From contig CAMNEA010000022.1 of NCBI GenBank assembly GCA_946536145.1, positions 1 to 40,712 on the forward strand: a DNA stretch of 40,712 nt. Reading direction: 5' to 3'. Under the pieces are notes generated by a model that saw only the letters and a program-made list of their open reading frames with translations, was not told the DNA's origin and ran no database searches. Made by a program: the position numbers and the translations under genes. The DNA is from an uncultured Butyrivibrio sp. (lineage in GTDB: Bacteria; Bacillota; Clostridia; Lachnospirales; Lachnospiraceae). Below, piece by piece: positions 7,948 through 16,103 of the stretch (the first letter of the stretch is position 1; each line of letters opens with the position of its first letter).

Positions 7948-8232
7948 ATGATTCAAGAGTCTACCAAGATAAAGGATTTATTCTTTAATTGTCTAAATTC
8001 CTTATCCGAAACACCATGGCTGTTTACCAACCAATCTGGCGATTTTTTCCAGGAAGCGAAAGATAGTATTCTTTGTGAAACATTGGAGATTTCAATTAAA
8101 GATTTTTTTGAGAATGAAGAATCCAACAAATCTATTTTTGACGACCCTCTGATAAAATCAGTGTATCGTCTTTCGTCCAATCAAAGATATCATCTTAAAT
8201 GTTTTTTGGATTCTATTAGAGATGTAAAATAA
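7948..8232 (+). CDS. Small orphan protein of unknown function
   Basis: This 94-residue protein has a strong ribosome site (GGAGGG eight bases before ATG), so it is probably expressed. It is AT-rich compared with its neighbours and contains many Phe, Ser and Lys residues. I recognise no domain. The first 30 residues faintly recall the N-terminus of IS4-type transposases (a pattern like DLFFxCLxxLSxxPWLF), but no catalytic part follows. It lies inside the 5.1 kb segment between the direct repeats, next to the palindromes, which suggests acquired DNA. Confidence 0.55.
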   Translation: MIQESTKIKDLFFNCLNSLSETPWLFTNQSGDFFQEAKDSILCETLEISIKDFFENEESNKSIFDDPLIKSVYRLSSNQRYHLKCFLDSIRDVK

Positions 8233-8248
8233 TGCCTAAACTTGAGTT

Positions 8249-8629
8249 TTTTACAGTTTCACAGCTTTTGTCAGGCAATATGCTTCCTTTTTTATATAAT
8301 TTTCATAAAAATATGGGTAATAATTCTTGCATGTATCCGCGGCTCTCTGATAAATTCATATTTAGGAGAAACGGAGAACTCGGATGGAAAAATTCAACAG
8401 ATACTATCTCTCAATCGATGACGACTTCAATATAATACATGCCAGCCGTGATTTTCTTGAATATACGGGAAAAGAGAAATTATCAAACCTTAGCAAGGTT
8501 GTTCCCGATCACGACATGACCAATTTAAGGAACGTCCTCTTTGTGACAGAGCCCGGAGAGTCGTCCCTTATCTGCTTCCGTATCAGAAACCTCCACGGAG
8601 AACTTTCCTGGATAGCATCTACCATCGAA
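8249..8629 (+). repeat. Right direct repeat: upstream region and 5' end of the GGDEF gene
   Basis: This is the second copy of 3124-3510, in the same orientation and offset by 5119 bases over the coding part. It continues without interruption into the complete GGDEF gene. Recombination between the two copies would remove 5119 bases and leave one intact GGDEF gene. Confidence 0.95.
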
Positions 8630-9751
8630 AAGCCTTTGAAAGAAGGCGAACTTATTAAGATGGACCTTAGCGACATACAGTCAATGAAATCCGGCGGTGT
8701 GGACTCTTTCTTTGACAATATGACAGGGCTCTACAGCAAACAAGCCATTATTGATTACGCCAAGGATCTGATGAGCCAGTTCCCCGCTAAATCCTTTTAT
8801 TTCTTCCTTATGGATATCGACAACTTCAAGTCGATCAACGATTCCTACGGACATTTAAAGGGCGATGAAGTGATAATAACTGTTGCTCATATCACAAGGG
8901 ACTATGTCGGTAAGCACGGAGCCGTCGGAAGGTTTGGCGGCGATGAATTCATGCTGGTACTGGATGGCATAAGCACTGAGCCTGAGCTTAGAGAGATCCT
9001 TAGAAGTATACGCTATAAGATCCGTGAAAAATACAGTGTCGATAAGGGCAACAGTCCCGTAACAGTATCGATGGGGGGAGCTCTTTTCCCTGATTACGCA
9101 GACGACTATGAGAAAATGTTCATGCTTGCAGACAAGATGCTCTATCTTGCCAAGACCAAGGGGCGCGACAGGTACATCATATATACCCCTTCCGTACACG
9201 GCCAGATTCACCTTGATGGCAAGGTTATGACCATCTCTCAGCAGTTTCAGACAGATCTGGCAAAAAGCGATCTTATAATGGATCTCATGGATAGCTTCCT
9301 TGTAAAGAAGTCCGTCTCCTTTGACAGAGCCCTCGAAAAGATACTTATGACCTATGGACTTGATGAGGCCTTCGTTCTTGGAGAGTCAGAGCAAACCTCA
9401 AGCCTTGGTATTAAAGTGATAACAGAGGGTGAGTTGAGGCGAGCTGAAAAATCGGTTCTTGATATGTCCGAAGTTGCCCCTGAGGATTATCATAAATTGT
9501 TTAAAGCCTACCCGATCAAAATTTTAAATATTTTTGAACTTCAAAAAGAAAACTACCACAAGCTTGCTGACTTCATGATAAAACATGAGTACAGAGTCAT
9601 GATAGTGTACCATATGACCATCAAAACAGGCGGCGGATATTTCCTGTTTGCCAGTGTCACCTCAAGCACCAGCAGGTTTTCAGAGACAGACTTCACTGAT
9701 CTGACCTATTTCTGCAGGATGGCTGAGCTCAGCGGACTGTGCCCGTTATAA
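8384..9751 (+). CDS. GGDEF diguanylate cyclase with PAS-like N-terminus
   Basis: This 455-residue soluble protein probably makes cyclic di-GMP from two GTP. Residues 1-85 look like a PAS-type sensor, and 105-265 form the GGDEF domain. The signature is intact (RFGGDEF, about 183-189), as is the MDIDNFKSIND metal and substrate region (about 143). No RxxD inhibitory site stands before the signature, so product inhibition through it is unlikely. The C-terminal 185 residues are not recognised and may be a diverged GAF-like domain. GGAG lies seven bases before the start. The 5' end is duplicated at 3265. Confidence 0.9.
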   Translation: MEKFNRYYLSIDDDFNIIHASRDFLEYTGKEKLSNLSKVVPDHDMTNLRNVLFVTEPGESSLICFRIRNLHGELSWIASTIEKPLKEGELIKMDLSDIQSMKSGGVDSFFDNMTGLYSKQAIIDYAKDLMSQFPAKSFYFFLMDIDNFKSINDSYGHLKGDEVIITVAHITRDYVGKHGAVGRFGGDEFMLVLDGISTEPELREILRSIRYKIREKYSVDKGNSPVTVSMGGALFPDYADDYEKMFMLADKMLYLAKTKGRDRYIIYTPSVHGQIHLDGKVMTISQQFQTDLAKSDLIMDLMDSFLVKKSVSFDRALEKILMTYGLDEAFVLGESEQTSSLGIKVITEGELRRAEKSVLDMSEVAPEDYHKLFKAYPIKILNIFELQKENYHKLADFMIKHEYRVMIVYHMTIKTGGGYFLFASVTSSTSRFSETDFTDLTYFCRMAELSGLCPL

Positions 9752-9774
9752 TACCAAAGCAGTGATATAGCAGA

Positions 9775-9819
9775 GTAAAAAGAGGTGCCCGGATTGATTC
9801 CGGACACCTCTTAATTTTA
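9775..9819. terminator. Bidirectional terminator between GGDEF gene and aspS
   Basis: AAGAGGTGCCCGG and CCGGACACCTCTT form a stem of about 13 pairs with one mismatch around ATTGATT. A-rich sequence on the left and T-rich sequence on the right let it stop both converging transcripts. Confidence 0.8.
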
Positions 9820-11628
9820 TTCTTCGTTTTCTTTTGGAAGTATAGTCTGTATATGAAGCTCTTCCAGCTGCCTGTCTGTTACATAGCCGGGAGCATCCAT
9901 CATTACATCCTGAGCATTCTTGTTCATAGGGAAGGGGATGATCTCCCTTATGGAATCCTCTCCTGCAAGGAGCATTACCATACGATCCACACCGGGAGCA
10001 ATGCCTGCATGTGGCGGTGCTCCGTAGCAGAATGCATTGTACATTGCAGGGAACTTGGCTTTTACGTCGTCCTCCCCAAGCCTTACCATCTCAAAGGCCT
10101 TGATCATGATCTCGGGATCATGGTTTCTGACAGCTCCTGAAGAGAGCTCCACGCCGTTGCAAACAAGGTCGTACTGGTCAGCTGTGATCGAAAGAGGATC
10201 TATCTCTCCCCTCTCAGCCTTAAGCAGTGTCTCAAGACCGCCTGATGGCATTGAGAACGGGTTGTGGCAGAACTCAAGCTCACCTGACTCCTCACCGATC
10301 TCGTACATAGGGAAGTCTACTATCCAGCAGAAGGTGTACTGCTCCTTGTCCATATGTCCCGGAACGGCTGCGCCGAAAGTCTTGACTATAACACCTGCTG
10401 TCTTCTGAGCTGCAGAGAGCTTACCTGCCGCAAGAACAACCAGATCTCCTGCCTTTAGTGACAGTGCGCTTACAACAGCGTCTTTTATGGGAGATACGAA
10501 CTTGGAAATACCTCCTACCAGCTCGCCGTTTTCATCCATTCTGAACCAGTATGCCTTATTGCCTGCCTGAACCTCAACATCTGCAATAGTCTTGTCGATA
10601 AACTTGCGGCTCTCCTTAAAGTCAGAGATTACTACAGCCTTGATGCGAACTCCGCTCTCTTCTCCATCTTCTGTCCTTAATGCAAAAGGTCCAAAGCCGC
10701 AGTCTGCAAGCTCACCCGTAACGTCCTGAACTGTAAGGTCGATACGAAGATCCGGCTTATCTGTTCCGTATTTCTCCATTGCCTCAAGGTAAGGTATCCT
10801 CATAAACGGTGAACCCGATGCCTTCTTGTAGGTTCCGTACTTCGCAAATACAGGAGGAAGAACATCCTCAATTACAGAAAAGACATCTTCCTGAGTGGCA
10901 AATGCCATCTCCATATCGAGCTGGTAGAACTCTCCCGGGCTCCTGTCCCCTCTTGCGTCCTCATCCCTGAAGCAGGGCGCAATCTGGAAGTAGCGATCGA
11001 AGCCTGCTGTCATAAGAAGCTGCTTGAACTGCTGGGGAGCCTGGGGAAGAGCGTAGAACTTGCCGGGGTGCTTTCTGGCTGGTACCAGATAGTCTCTTGC
11101 GCCCTCCGGTGATGAGGCTGTGAGAATAGGTGTTGTGATTTCTAAAAATCCGTGTTCAGTCATGGCCTGGCGAAGAGCTGCAACGACATTGCAACGAAGG
11201 ATTATATTCTTTTTGACCTCGGGATTTCTAAGGTCGAGATATCTGTACTTAAGACGGGCTGTCTCATCGGCCTCTCTTGAGTGGTTGATCTCAAAAGGAA
11301 GCTCATTGTAACGGCATCTTCCAAGAACCTCTATAGACTCAGGAACAACCTCAATATCCCCGGTAACCTGCTTGGGATTCTTGCTGCTCCTCTCTCTTAC
11401 TACGCCCTTGACAGAGATAGTTGATTCCTTATTTATAACCTTGGCAGTCTTGACCATCTCCTCTGTCTCAAGAACTATCTGAGTTGTGCCGTAGAAATCA
11501 CGAAGAACCAAAAATCCCAGTCCGCTTCCGACTTCACGCATATTCTCAAGCCATCCAACTAAGGTGACGCTCTCGCCGACATTCTCAATGCGCAGCTCAC
11601 CACAGTTATGTGTACGTGATTGTGTCAT
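9817..11628 (-). CDS. aspS: Aspartyl-tRNA synthetase
   Basis: This class II enzyme charges tRNA-Asp. The 603 residues show an N-terminal OB-fold anticodon-binding domain (about 1-105), then the catalytic core with FLEITTPILTASSPEGARDY, FRDEDARGDRSPGEFYQLD and, near the end, GIAPGVDRMVML, separated by the GAD insertion domain of bacterial AspRS. The ATG at 11628 has GGAG eight bases upstream. An earlier ATG at 11655 would lie upstream of the likely -10 element and is rejected. It lies downstream of mgtE with its own probable promoter. Confidence 0.97.
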   Translation of the reverse strand: MTQSRTHNCGELRIENVGESVTLVGWLENMREVGSGLGFLVLRDFYGTTQIVLETEEMVKTAKVINKESTISVKGVVRERSSKNPKQVTGDIEVVPESIEVLGRCRYNELPFEINHSREADETARLKYRYLDLRNPEVKKNIILRCNVVAALRQAMTEHGFLEITTPILTASSPEGARDYLVPARKHPGKFYALPQAPQQFKQLLMTAGFDRYFQIAPCFRDEDARGDRSPGEFYQLDMEMAFATQEDVFSVIEDVLPPVFAKYGTYKKASGSPFMRIPYLEAMEKYGTDKPDLRIDLTVQDVTGELADCGFGPFALRTEDGEESGVRIKAVVISDFKESRKFIDKTIADVEVQAGNKAYWFRMDENGELVGGISKFVSPIKDAVVSALSLKAGDLVVLAAGKLSAAQKTAGVIVKTFGAAVPGHMDKEQYTFCWIVDFPMYEIGEESGELEFCHNPFSMPSGGLETLLKAERGEIDPLSITADQYDLVCNGVELSSGAVRNHDPEIMIKAFEMVRLGEDDVKAKFPAMYNAFCYGAPPHAGIAPGVDRMVMLLAGEDSIREIIPFPMNKNAQDVMMDAPGYVTDRQLEELHIQTILPKENEE

Positions 11629-11646
11629 TTCTTTTTCTCCATTCCT

Positions 11647-11675
11647 AATAGACAATAATAAAAAACATGCGTCAA
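11647..11675 (-). promoter_or_regulatory. Candidate aspS promoter
   Basis: On the minus strand TTGACG (11675-11670) and TCTATT (11652-11647) are 17 bases apart in the short gap after mgtE. The predicted transcript would begin about a dozen bases before the ATG at 11628. Confidence 0.5.
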
Positions 11676-11701
11676 TATTTTAGAATAAAACCTGATATGT
11701 T

Positions 11702-13066
11702 TCAAGTCACAAGATGAAGCATTTTAGTGGCAATATTGAAATATACCAAAAGCGATAAAGCATCAACGATGGTCGTGATAAATGGGCTCGCCATTACGGC
11801 AGGGTCAAAGCCGACCTTTGATGCGAGCATCGGAAGGCAGCATCCTACAAGCTTTGCTATAAGCACAACGATCACAAGTGTCAGACAGATGACTGCCGCA
11901 ACAGGGAGCGCGAGCTTATCTAGCAGAAGCAGTTTGATAAAATTGGCTGCTCCAAGAGTAAGTCCGCACAACACAGCGACCCTTATCTCTTTCCATATGA
12001 TCCTGAACAGGTCTTCAAATTCGATCTCCTTAAGTGAGAGTCCGCGGATTATGGAGACGCTCGCCTGAGAGCCGGCATTACCGCCGGTATCCATGAGCAT
12101 CGGAATATATGCTGTCAGTATCACATAGGCTGAGAGCGCATCCTCAAAACCGGTGATAATGGCTCCGGTAAAAGTAGCACTTATCATAAGGAACAAAAGC
12201 CAGGGGATCCTGTTTCTGTAGGTCTCAAAAATGCCAACCTTGGGGTAAGGTTTGTCAGACGGCACGATAGCTGCCATCTTCTCGATATCCTCGGTGGCCT
12301 CTTCTTCGAGGATGTCCACAACGTCATCGATGGTGATGATCCCGACCATACGGGTCTCGTTGTCAACGACCGGCATTGCGGTAAATCCGTATTTCTGGAA
12401 CATCCTGGCCGCTTCCTCCTGGTCAGTCATGGTCCCGATACTGATGACATTGGTATTCATGATATCGCCGATGATATCATCAGGCTTCATCAAAAGAAGG
12501 TATCTGAGCGCAACGGTTCCGACCAGAACTTTCTGCTTGGTCACAACATAGCAGATGTTTATTGTCTCGGAGTCAACGCCCTTCTTTCTTATGCGTTCGA
12601 TCGCATCAGCCACGGTCATGTCTTCCCTGAGGTCCACATATTCCACAGTCATGATGGATCCTGCGGAATCCTCCGGGTACTGGAGAAGGTGGTTGATATC
12701 AGCCCTTGTCTCCGGGCTGGCGTTAGCAAGTATGCGCTTAACAACGCTTGCCGGCATCTCCTCAAGGAGGTCGGTAGCATCGTCGGCCATCAGATTTTCA
12801 ATTATGTTGGATGCCTCGCGGTCAGACATGGACTGGATGATGTACTGCTGTACCTCGATATCCAGGTCTGCAAAGACGTCAGCCGCCATATCCTTGGGAA
12901 GAAGCCTGAACATTTTCAGTGACTCCTCCTGCTCCATCTCACTCATGGCCGCAGCCACATCGGTGGTGTTCATCTCAGATATGGTCTGACGAAGCTGGGT
13001 ATACTGCCTGGAAGAGAGCAGCTCCTGAAGCTGTTCTACCAGGCTCTTCTCTTCTGTGATTTCCAT
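11702..13066 (-). CDS. mgtE: MgtE-type Mg2+ channel
   Basis: This 454-residue protein imports Mg2+ across the cell membrane. An N-terminal helical domain (about 1-130) senses Mg2+, two CBS domains follow (about 140-265), and five transmembrane segments form the pore (about 285-450). The segment ending TTIVDALSLLVYF is typical of the last pore helices. GGAG lies six bases before the ATG. The leader is unusual: it has a complementary anti-ribosome-site sequence and an overlapping upstream ORF, described separately. aspS lies downstream with its own promoter. Confidence 0.95.
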   Translation of the reverse strand: MEITEEKSLVEQLQELLSSRQYTQLRQTISEMNTTDVAAAMSEMEQEESLKMFRLLPKDMAADVFADLDIEVQQYIIQSMSDREASNIIENLMADDATDLLEEMPASVVKRILANASPETRADINHLLQYPEDSAGSIMTVEYVDLREDMTVADAIERIRKKGVDSETINICYVVTKQKVLVGTVALRYLLLMKPDDIIGDIMNTNVISIGTMTDQEEAARMFQKYGFTAMPVVDNETRMVGIITIDDVVDILEEEATEDIEKMAAIVPSDKPYPKVGIFETYRNRIPWLLFLMISATFTGAIITGFEDALSAYVILTAYIPMLMDTGGNAGSQASVSIIRGLSLKEIEFEDLFRIIWKEIRVAVLCGLTLGAANFIKLLLLDKLALPVAAVICLTLVIVVLIAKLVGCCLPMLASKVGFDPAVMASPFITTIVDALSLLVYFNIATKMLHLVT

Positions 13067-13146
13067 GATAATCTCCTTCGTATGGTTTTTATGGTACTTC
13101 GATCAGGAGCAGAATCGCTGCTGCACAAATGAGGATCTGACTTCAT
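13036..13146 (-). CDS. Upstream ORF overlapping the start of mgtE
   Basis: A 36-codon ORF starts with ATG at 13146 behind AGGTGGTGG (five bases spacing) and ends at a TAG 31 bases inside mgtE, in another frame. The peptide begins MKSDPHLCSSDSAPD, containing Asp-Pro and Pro-Asp pairs, and then turns basic. Its start codon lies within one arm of a leader stem. Leader peptides rich in Asp, Glu and Pro control Mg2+ transporter genes in other bacteria (MgtL of Salmonella). That it does so here is inference. Confidence 0.45.
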   Translation of the reverse strand: MKSDPHLCSSDSAPDRSTIKTIRRRLSWKSQKRRAW

Positions 13147-13191
13147 AAAAACCACCACCTTTCATTAGGAGATTGTGGCTTGACGCCACTA
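13067..13191 (-). promoter_or_regulatory. Structured leader RNA of mgtE
   Basis: Reading the minus strand: a small hairpin GTGGC-GTCAA-GCCAC (about 13177-13191); then AATCTCCT, complementary over eight bases to AGGAGATT that contains the mgtE ribosome site; then GGTTTTTATG (13153-13144), pairing perfectly with CATAAAAACC (13093-13084). The nested stems would hide the mgtE ribosome site and the upstream-ORF start. I do not recognise an M-box (ykoK) consensus. Confidence 0.6.
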
Positions 13192-13196
13192 CAACT

Positions 13197-13225
13197 ACTT
13201 TATCACAAAAAAAATGACTGCTCAA
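13197..13225 (-). promoter_or_regulatory. Candidate mgtE promoter
   Basis: On the minus strand TTGAGC (13225-13220) and TAAAGT (13202-13197) are 17 bases apart, just after the M20 gene ends. The transcript would start near 13190 and have a leader of about 125 bases. Confidence 0.5.
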
Positions 13226-13230
13226 TCACA

Positions 13231-14709
13231 TCATTCTAATGCTTTTGCAACGGCGTCCTCTGGGATTGGGCATACATATCCGGCTTTAGTCCTTTGCATA
13301 AATTCCTCCCGAGCCTTTCTCAGAGTCTGTCTGTCTTCAATGAGATCAATTGCCGTTGCACACAGCACTTTTCCGGCGTAGACTGCTGCCTTATGGCCTA
13401 TGGAGGAGCCTGCGCTTGATACGTTCTGCCAGCTGTGCCCCGGGCACCCATTTGGCCATGCAGTAACGTGTATCTGTACTGTCGGGCAGTTCCAGCTGAC
13501 ATCGCCCACATCAGTTGAACCAGGATTAAATGCCTCTCCCTTAAAATGAGGAAGAAGAAATTTATTCAAGGGGCTCCTTTCCTCATCCATCATTTTTTGC
13601 ACCTTGCCTGCATAGAGAGCATCAAACCCGGATCCCGTACCGGGAGTGTAAGAGGCGTTTCCTGAATCTGTATATGTTTCCATAAGCTCTTTTGCAAAAG
13701 AAATCTCTTCATCAGTATAGGAAGGAAGCGGCATTTCTTTCATATTCCTGTAGGCCACTTCTTCCAGAGTCCTGTTGGTCACCGTATCCGAGAGCCCGTC
13801 TACAAACGTTTTTTCGACCATAGTCTCTGTCATAAGCGCTGCACCGTCAGCGATAAGATCTACTCTCCTCTTTAGCTCCAGCGCATCTCTGACATAATTG
13901 GACCTTATCATGTAGAGGACCTGTGCCCTGGGCTGTACCACATTGGGGCTGAACCCGCCGGCATCGGTTATCGCATAGTGTACTCTTGCGCGCTCATCCA
14001 TGTGCTCTCTCAGGAACTGAACTCCAATATTCATAAGCTCCACCGCATCAAGAGCGCTCCTGCCTTTTTCCGGGGCATTTGATGCATGGGACGCGGTTCC
14101 TGTAAAAGTATAAAGGATCTGTATGCAGGAGTTGGAGGATCCTGTCACAACCTCGTTGCAGTCATGTGGATGCCAGGTCAGCGCCGCGTCAAGGCTGTTC
14201 CACACGCCGTCTCTGGCCATAAAGGCCTTGGAGGCACAGCCCTCCTCTCCGGGGCATCCGTAGAGAATGACAGTTCCCTTTCCGGCATCTTCTATATATC
14301 TCTTTACTCCGATAGCTGCTGCCAAAGCTCCTGCCCCCAGAATGTTGTGTCCGCAGCCGTGGCCGTTGCCTCCCTGCTCAATCGGGGACTTACTTGCAAC
14401 CGCTCTCTCCTGCGATAGTCCTGAGAGTGCGTCATATTCGGCCAGGATCCCTATCACCGGCCTGCCGCTTCCAAAGCTCGCAGCAAATGCTGTCGGGATA
14501 TTGTCAAATCCCTTTTCAACTTTAAACCCTTCTTCTTTAAGTACCTTGCAGTATAGTTCACACGATCTGTACTCCAAAAGAGAAGTCTCTGCGTATTCCC
14601 AGATGCTGTCCGCAACATCACATATCAGTTTCTTCTTGTTATTTATCTCCTCTATTGCATTCTTCTTCGCTTCCATATTATTTCTCTCTGATTGGTTCAT
14701 TGTCTCCAT
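13231..14709 (-). CDS. M20 family amidohydrolase, AbgB-like
   Basis: This 492-residue cytoplasmic metallopeptidase-type hydrolase resembles AbgB, the B subunit of p-aminobenzoyl-glutamate hydrolase, and related N-acyl-amino-acid amidohydrolases. Metal and active-site motifs seen are GHGCGHNILG, GCPGEEGCASKAFM and WHPHDCNE, with GSTDVGDVSW near residue 400. The AbgA partner is absent from the window, so the substrate is uncertain. In-frame starts exist at 14709, 14700 and 14676, none with ideal ribosome-site spacing. I keep the longest. It ends a few bases before the mgtE promoter. Confidence 0.85.
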   Translation of the reverse strand: METMNQSERNNMEAKKNAIEEINNKKKLICDVADSIWEYAETSLLEYRSCELYCKVLKEEGFKVEKGFDNIPTAFAASFGSGRPVIGILAEYDALSGLSQERAVASKSPIEQGGNGHGCGHNILGAGALAAAIGVKRYIEDAGKGTVILYGCPGEEGCASKAFMARDGVWNSLDAALTWHPHDCNEVVTGSSNSCIQILYTFTGTASHASNAPEKGRSALDAVELMNIGVQFLREHMDERARVHYAITDAGGFSPNVVQPRAQVLYMIRSNYVRDALELKRRVDLIADGAALMTETMVEKTFVDGLSDTVTNRTLEEVAYRNMKEMPLPSYTDEEISFAKELMETYTDSGNASYTPGTGSGFDALYAGKVQKMMDEERSPLNKFLLPHFKGEAFNPGSTDVGDVSWNCPTVQIHVTAWPNGCPGHSWQNVSSAGSSIGHKAAVYAGKVLCATAIDLIEDRQTLRKAREEFMQRTKAGYVCPIPEDAVAKALE

Positions 14710-14919
14710 AATCTTATTTGCACTCCCCTGTGTAGTATCCCTGTTACTGTCTCTTTTGTCGGTGTCGCAATTATAATAATAACAGAATCATTATCTATAC
14801 AACAGACTGTATACAAACACTTCAAATTATTAAGAAAAATTAAGAAAATCTGCTGCTTTTCTTAAAGATTTCAGCCGGGAAATCTGCTACAATTCTCTTC
14901 GTGCCCATTCCGGGCCAGG

Positions 14920-14937
14920 CTGTCACGTTCGTGACAG
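14920..14937. repeat. Perfect hairpin in the leader of the Rpn-like gene
   Basis: CTGTCAC, a GTTC loop and GTGACAG form an exact stem about 57 bases before the start codon at 14994. A TACAAT at 14888-14893 could be a -10 element placing this hairpin in the leader RNA. The rest of 14710-14993 is AT-rich and holds no gene. Confidence 0.6.
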
Positions 14938-14993
14938 AAAGGCAATTCAGCCAATATTCACACAATTTTTACTAATGGAGGATTTTGAACTAA

Positions 14994-15905
14994 ATGGAAA
15001 ATGAACCAGTAACAACACAGGCTCCTCTGGATGAAGCCTATCTTAACGCAACAGGGCCAATAACCATAGGCATGACAAACGACTACATGTTCAGGATTGT
15101 CTTTCAGGAGAACAAGTATGCACTTAAAGGCCTAATAAGCTCTGTACTCCACTTAAGCCCTAACAACATCAAGTGCCTTGAGATCAAGAACACCGTCAAA
15201 CCCGGCGTGAGTATATCTGATAAGGAATATAGAATGGACATCCTTGTAACTATGAATAATGACAAAACATTATCCCTGGAAATGCAGCTTCGTAATCAGG
15301 GGAACTGGCAGTACCGCTCTCTGTCTTACCTGTGCAGGGAATTTGACAGTCTTGATCATGGGGATGATTATGAAAACGTTCAGCCTGTCTATCAGATAGG
15401 TTTCCTTGGCTTTACTCTCTTTGAAGATCACCCGGAATTCTGTTCCTTATATCAGATGAGAAACAAGAAGGACAACCATCTTTATACTGACAGGTTTAAC
15501 CTGATAGTGATAGAATTAAATCAGGAAGAACTCGCATCAGATGAAGACATCAGGTATGGCATAGACAGATGGGTGAAACTCTTTAAATCCAGAACATGGG
15601 AGGAACTTAAGATGGTAGCTCAGGGTAATGAATATATGGCATCTGCAGTCAGATCAATGTACCTTTCCAACGAAGACAGAAACGTCATCAAAGTTGCGAG
15701 GGAACGCGAGGAATTCTTACGCTCTCAAGCTTACAAAGAGAGGAAAATTGCTTCTCTTACAGCAGAAAATGCTTCCCTTTCAGATGAAATTGCTTCTCTT
15801 TCAGATGAAATTGCTTCCCTTTCAGATGAGAATGCTTCCCTTTCAGATGAGATCACTCGATTACGTAAGCTTCTTAACGATAAAGGAATCGATGCAGATA
15901 ATTAA
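14994..15905 (+). CDS. Rpn-type PD-(D/E)XK nuclease family protein with heptad-repeat tail
   Basis: This 303-residue protein belongs to the group annotated as Rpn recombination-promoting nuclease or PD-(D/E)XK transposase-like nuclease. Supporting features are the N-terminal MTNDYMFRIVF segment, RMDILVTM followed by LSLEMQLRN (the Asp and Glu-x-Gln of the active site), and YRSLSYLCREFDSL. The C-terminal 60 residues are a leucine-zipper-like coiled coil built from near-identical heptads (ASLSDEI, ASLSDEN). GGAGG lies upstream of the ATG. It stands alone, with a hairpin downstream. Confidence 0.85.
   Translation: MENEPVTTQAPLDEAYLNATGPITIGMTNDYMFRIVFQENKYALKGLISSVLHLSPNNIKCLEIKNTVKPGVSISDKEYRMDILVTMNNDKTLSLEMQLRNQGNWQYRSLSYLCREFDSLDHGDDYENVQPVYQIGFLGFTLFEDHPEFCSLYQMRNKKDNHLYTDRFNLIVIELNQEELASDEDIRYGIDRWVKLFKSRTWEELKMVAQGNEYMASAVRSMYLSNEDRNVIKVAREREEFLRSQAYKERKIASLTAENASLSDEIASLSDEIASLSDENASLSDEITRLRKLLNDKGIDADN
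15757..15852 (+). repeat. In-gene 21-bp tandem repeat encoding heptads
   Basis: Four near-identical 21-bp units based on GCTTCCCTTTCAGATGAAAT, preceded by a diverged fifth unit, encode successive ASLSDE(I/N) heptads. Copies differ by one or a few bases. A 21-bp unit changes length without a frameshift. Confidence 0.9.
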
Positions 15906-15956
15906 GCTCACGTTGACATCCGATCAATTAGGTTAAGCTAAAATCTATATTTTATG

Positions 15957-15983
15957 AAGAGCAGGGTCAATGGCCCTGCTCTT
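15957..15983 (+). terminator. Hairpin after the Rpn-like gene
   Basis: AAGAGCAGGG (15957-15966) and CCCTGCTCTT (15974-15983) form an exact 10-bp stem around TCAATGG. The U-run is delayed (ATTTTTAC at about 15994), so it is a moderate intrinsic terminator candidate. Confidence 0.6.
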
Positions 15984-16002
15984 AGAAGTCATACATTTTT
16001 AC

Positions 16003-16031
16003 TTGACTCTTATCAATTACTGTATTATTAT
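16003..16031 (+). promoter_or_regulatory. Promoter of the ABC binding-protein gene
   Basis: TTGACT (16003-16008) and TATTAT (16026-16031) are 17 bases apart. The transcript should begin near 16038, leaving a 5' leader of about 65 bases that contains the ARG-box-like site. Confidence 0.65.
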
Positions 16032-16048
16032 AAATAAAAAATCAAATA

Positions 16049-16066
16049 TTTGAATATTTATGCATT
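16049..16066 (+). promoter_or_regulatory. ARG-box-like operator
   Basis: TTTGAATATTTATGCATT matches the ArgR/AhrC consensus TNTGAATWWWWATTCANW at every fixed position but one (G for T). It lies just downstream of the predicted transcription start of an amino-acid transporter gene, a sensible place for repression. No argR gene is in the window. Confidence 0.5.
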
Positions 16067-16103
16067 ATTCTGACAAGTAAATGCATATACAAGGAGGATC
16101 ATT

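Noticed and set aside
8232-8435. A 67-codon plus-strand frame starting at TAATG after the orphan gene
   Set aside because: It runs into the GGDEF gene in another frame and its counterpart in the left repeat is broken by indels, so it is probably chance.
13067-13191. M-box (ykoK) magnesium riboswitch upstream of mgtE
   Set aside because: The conserved M-box core sequences are not visible and the leader is shorter than expected. The pairing seen is different.
15757-15852. CRISPR array
   Set aside because: The 21-bp repeats are contiguous, in frame and protein-coding, with no spacers.
14994-15905. Active transposon
   Set aside because: The Rpn-type protein is sometimes labelled transposase, but no terminal inverted repeats or target duplication were seen around it.
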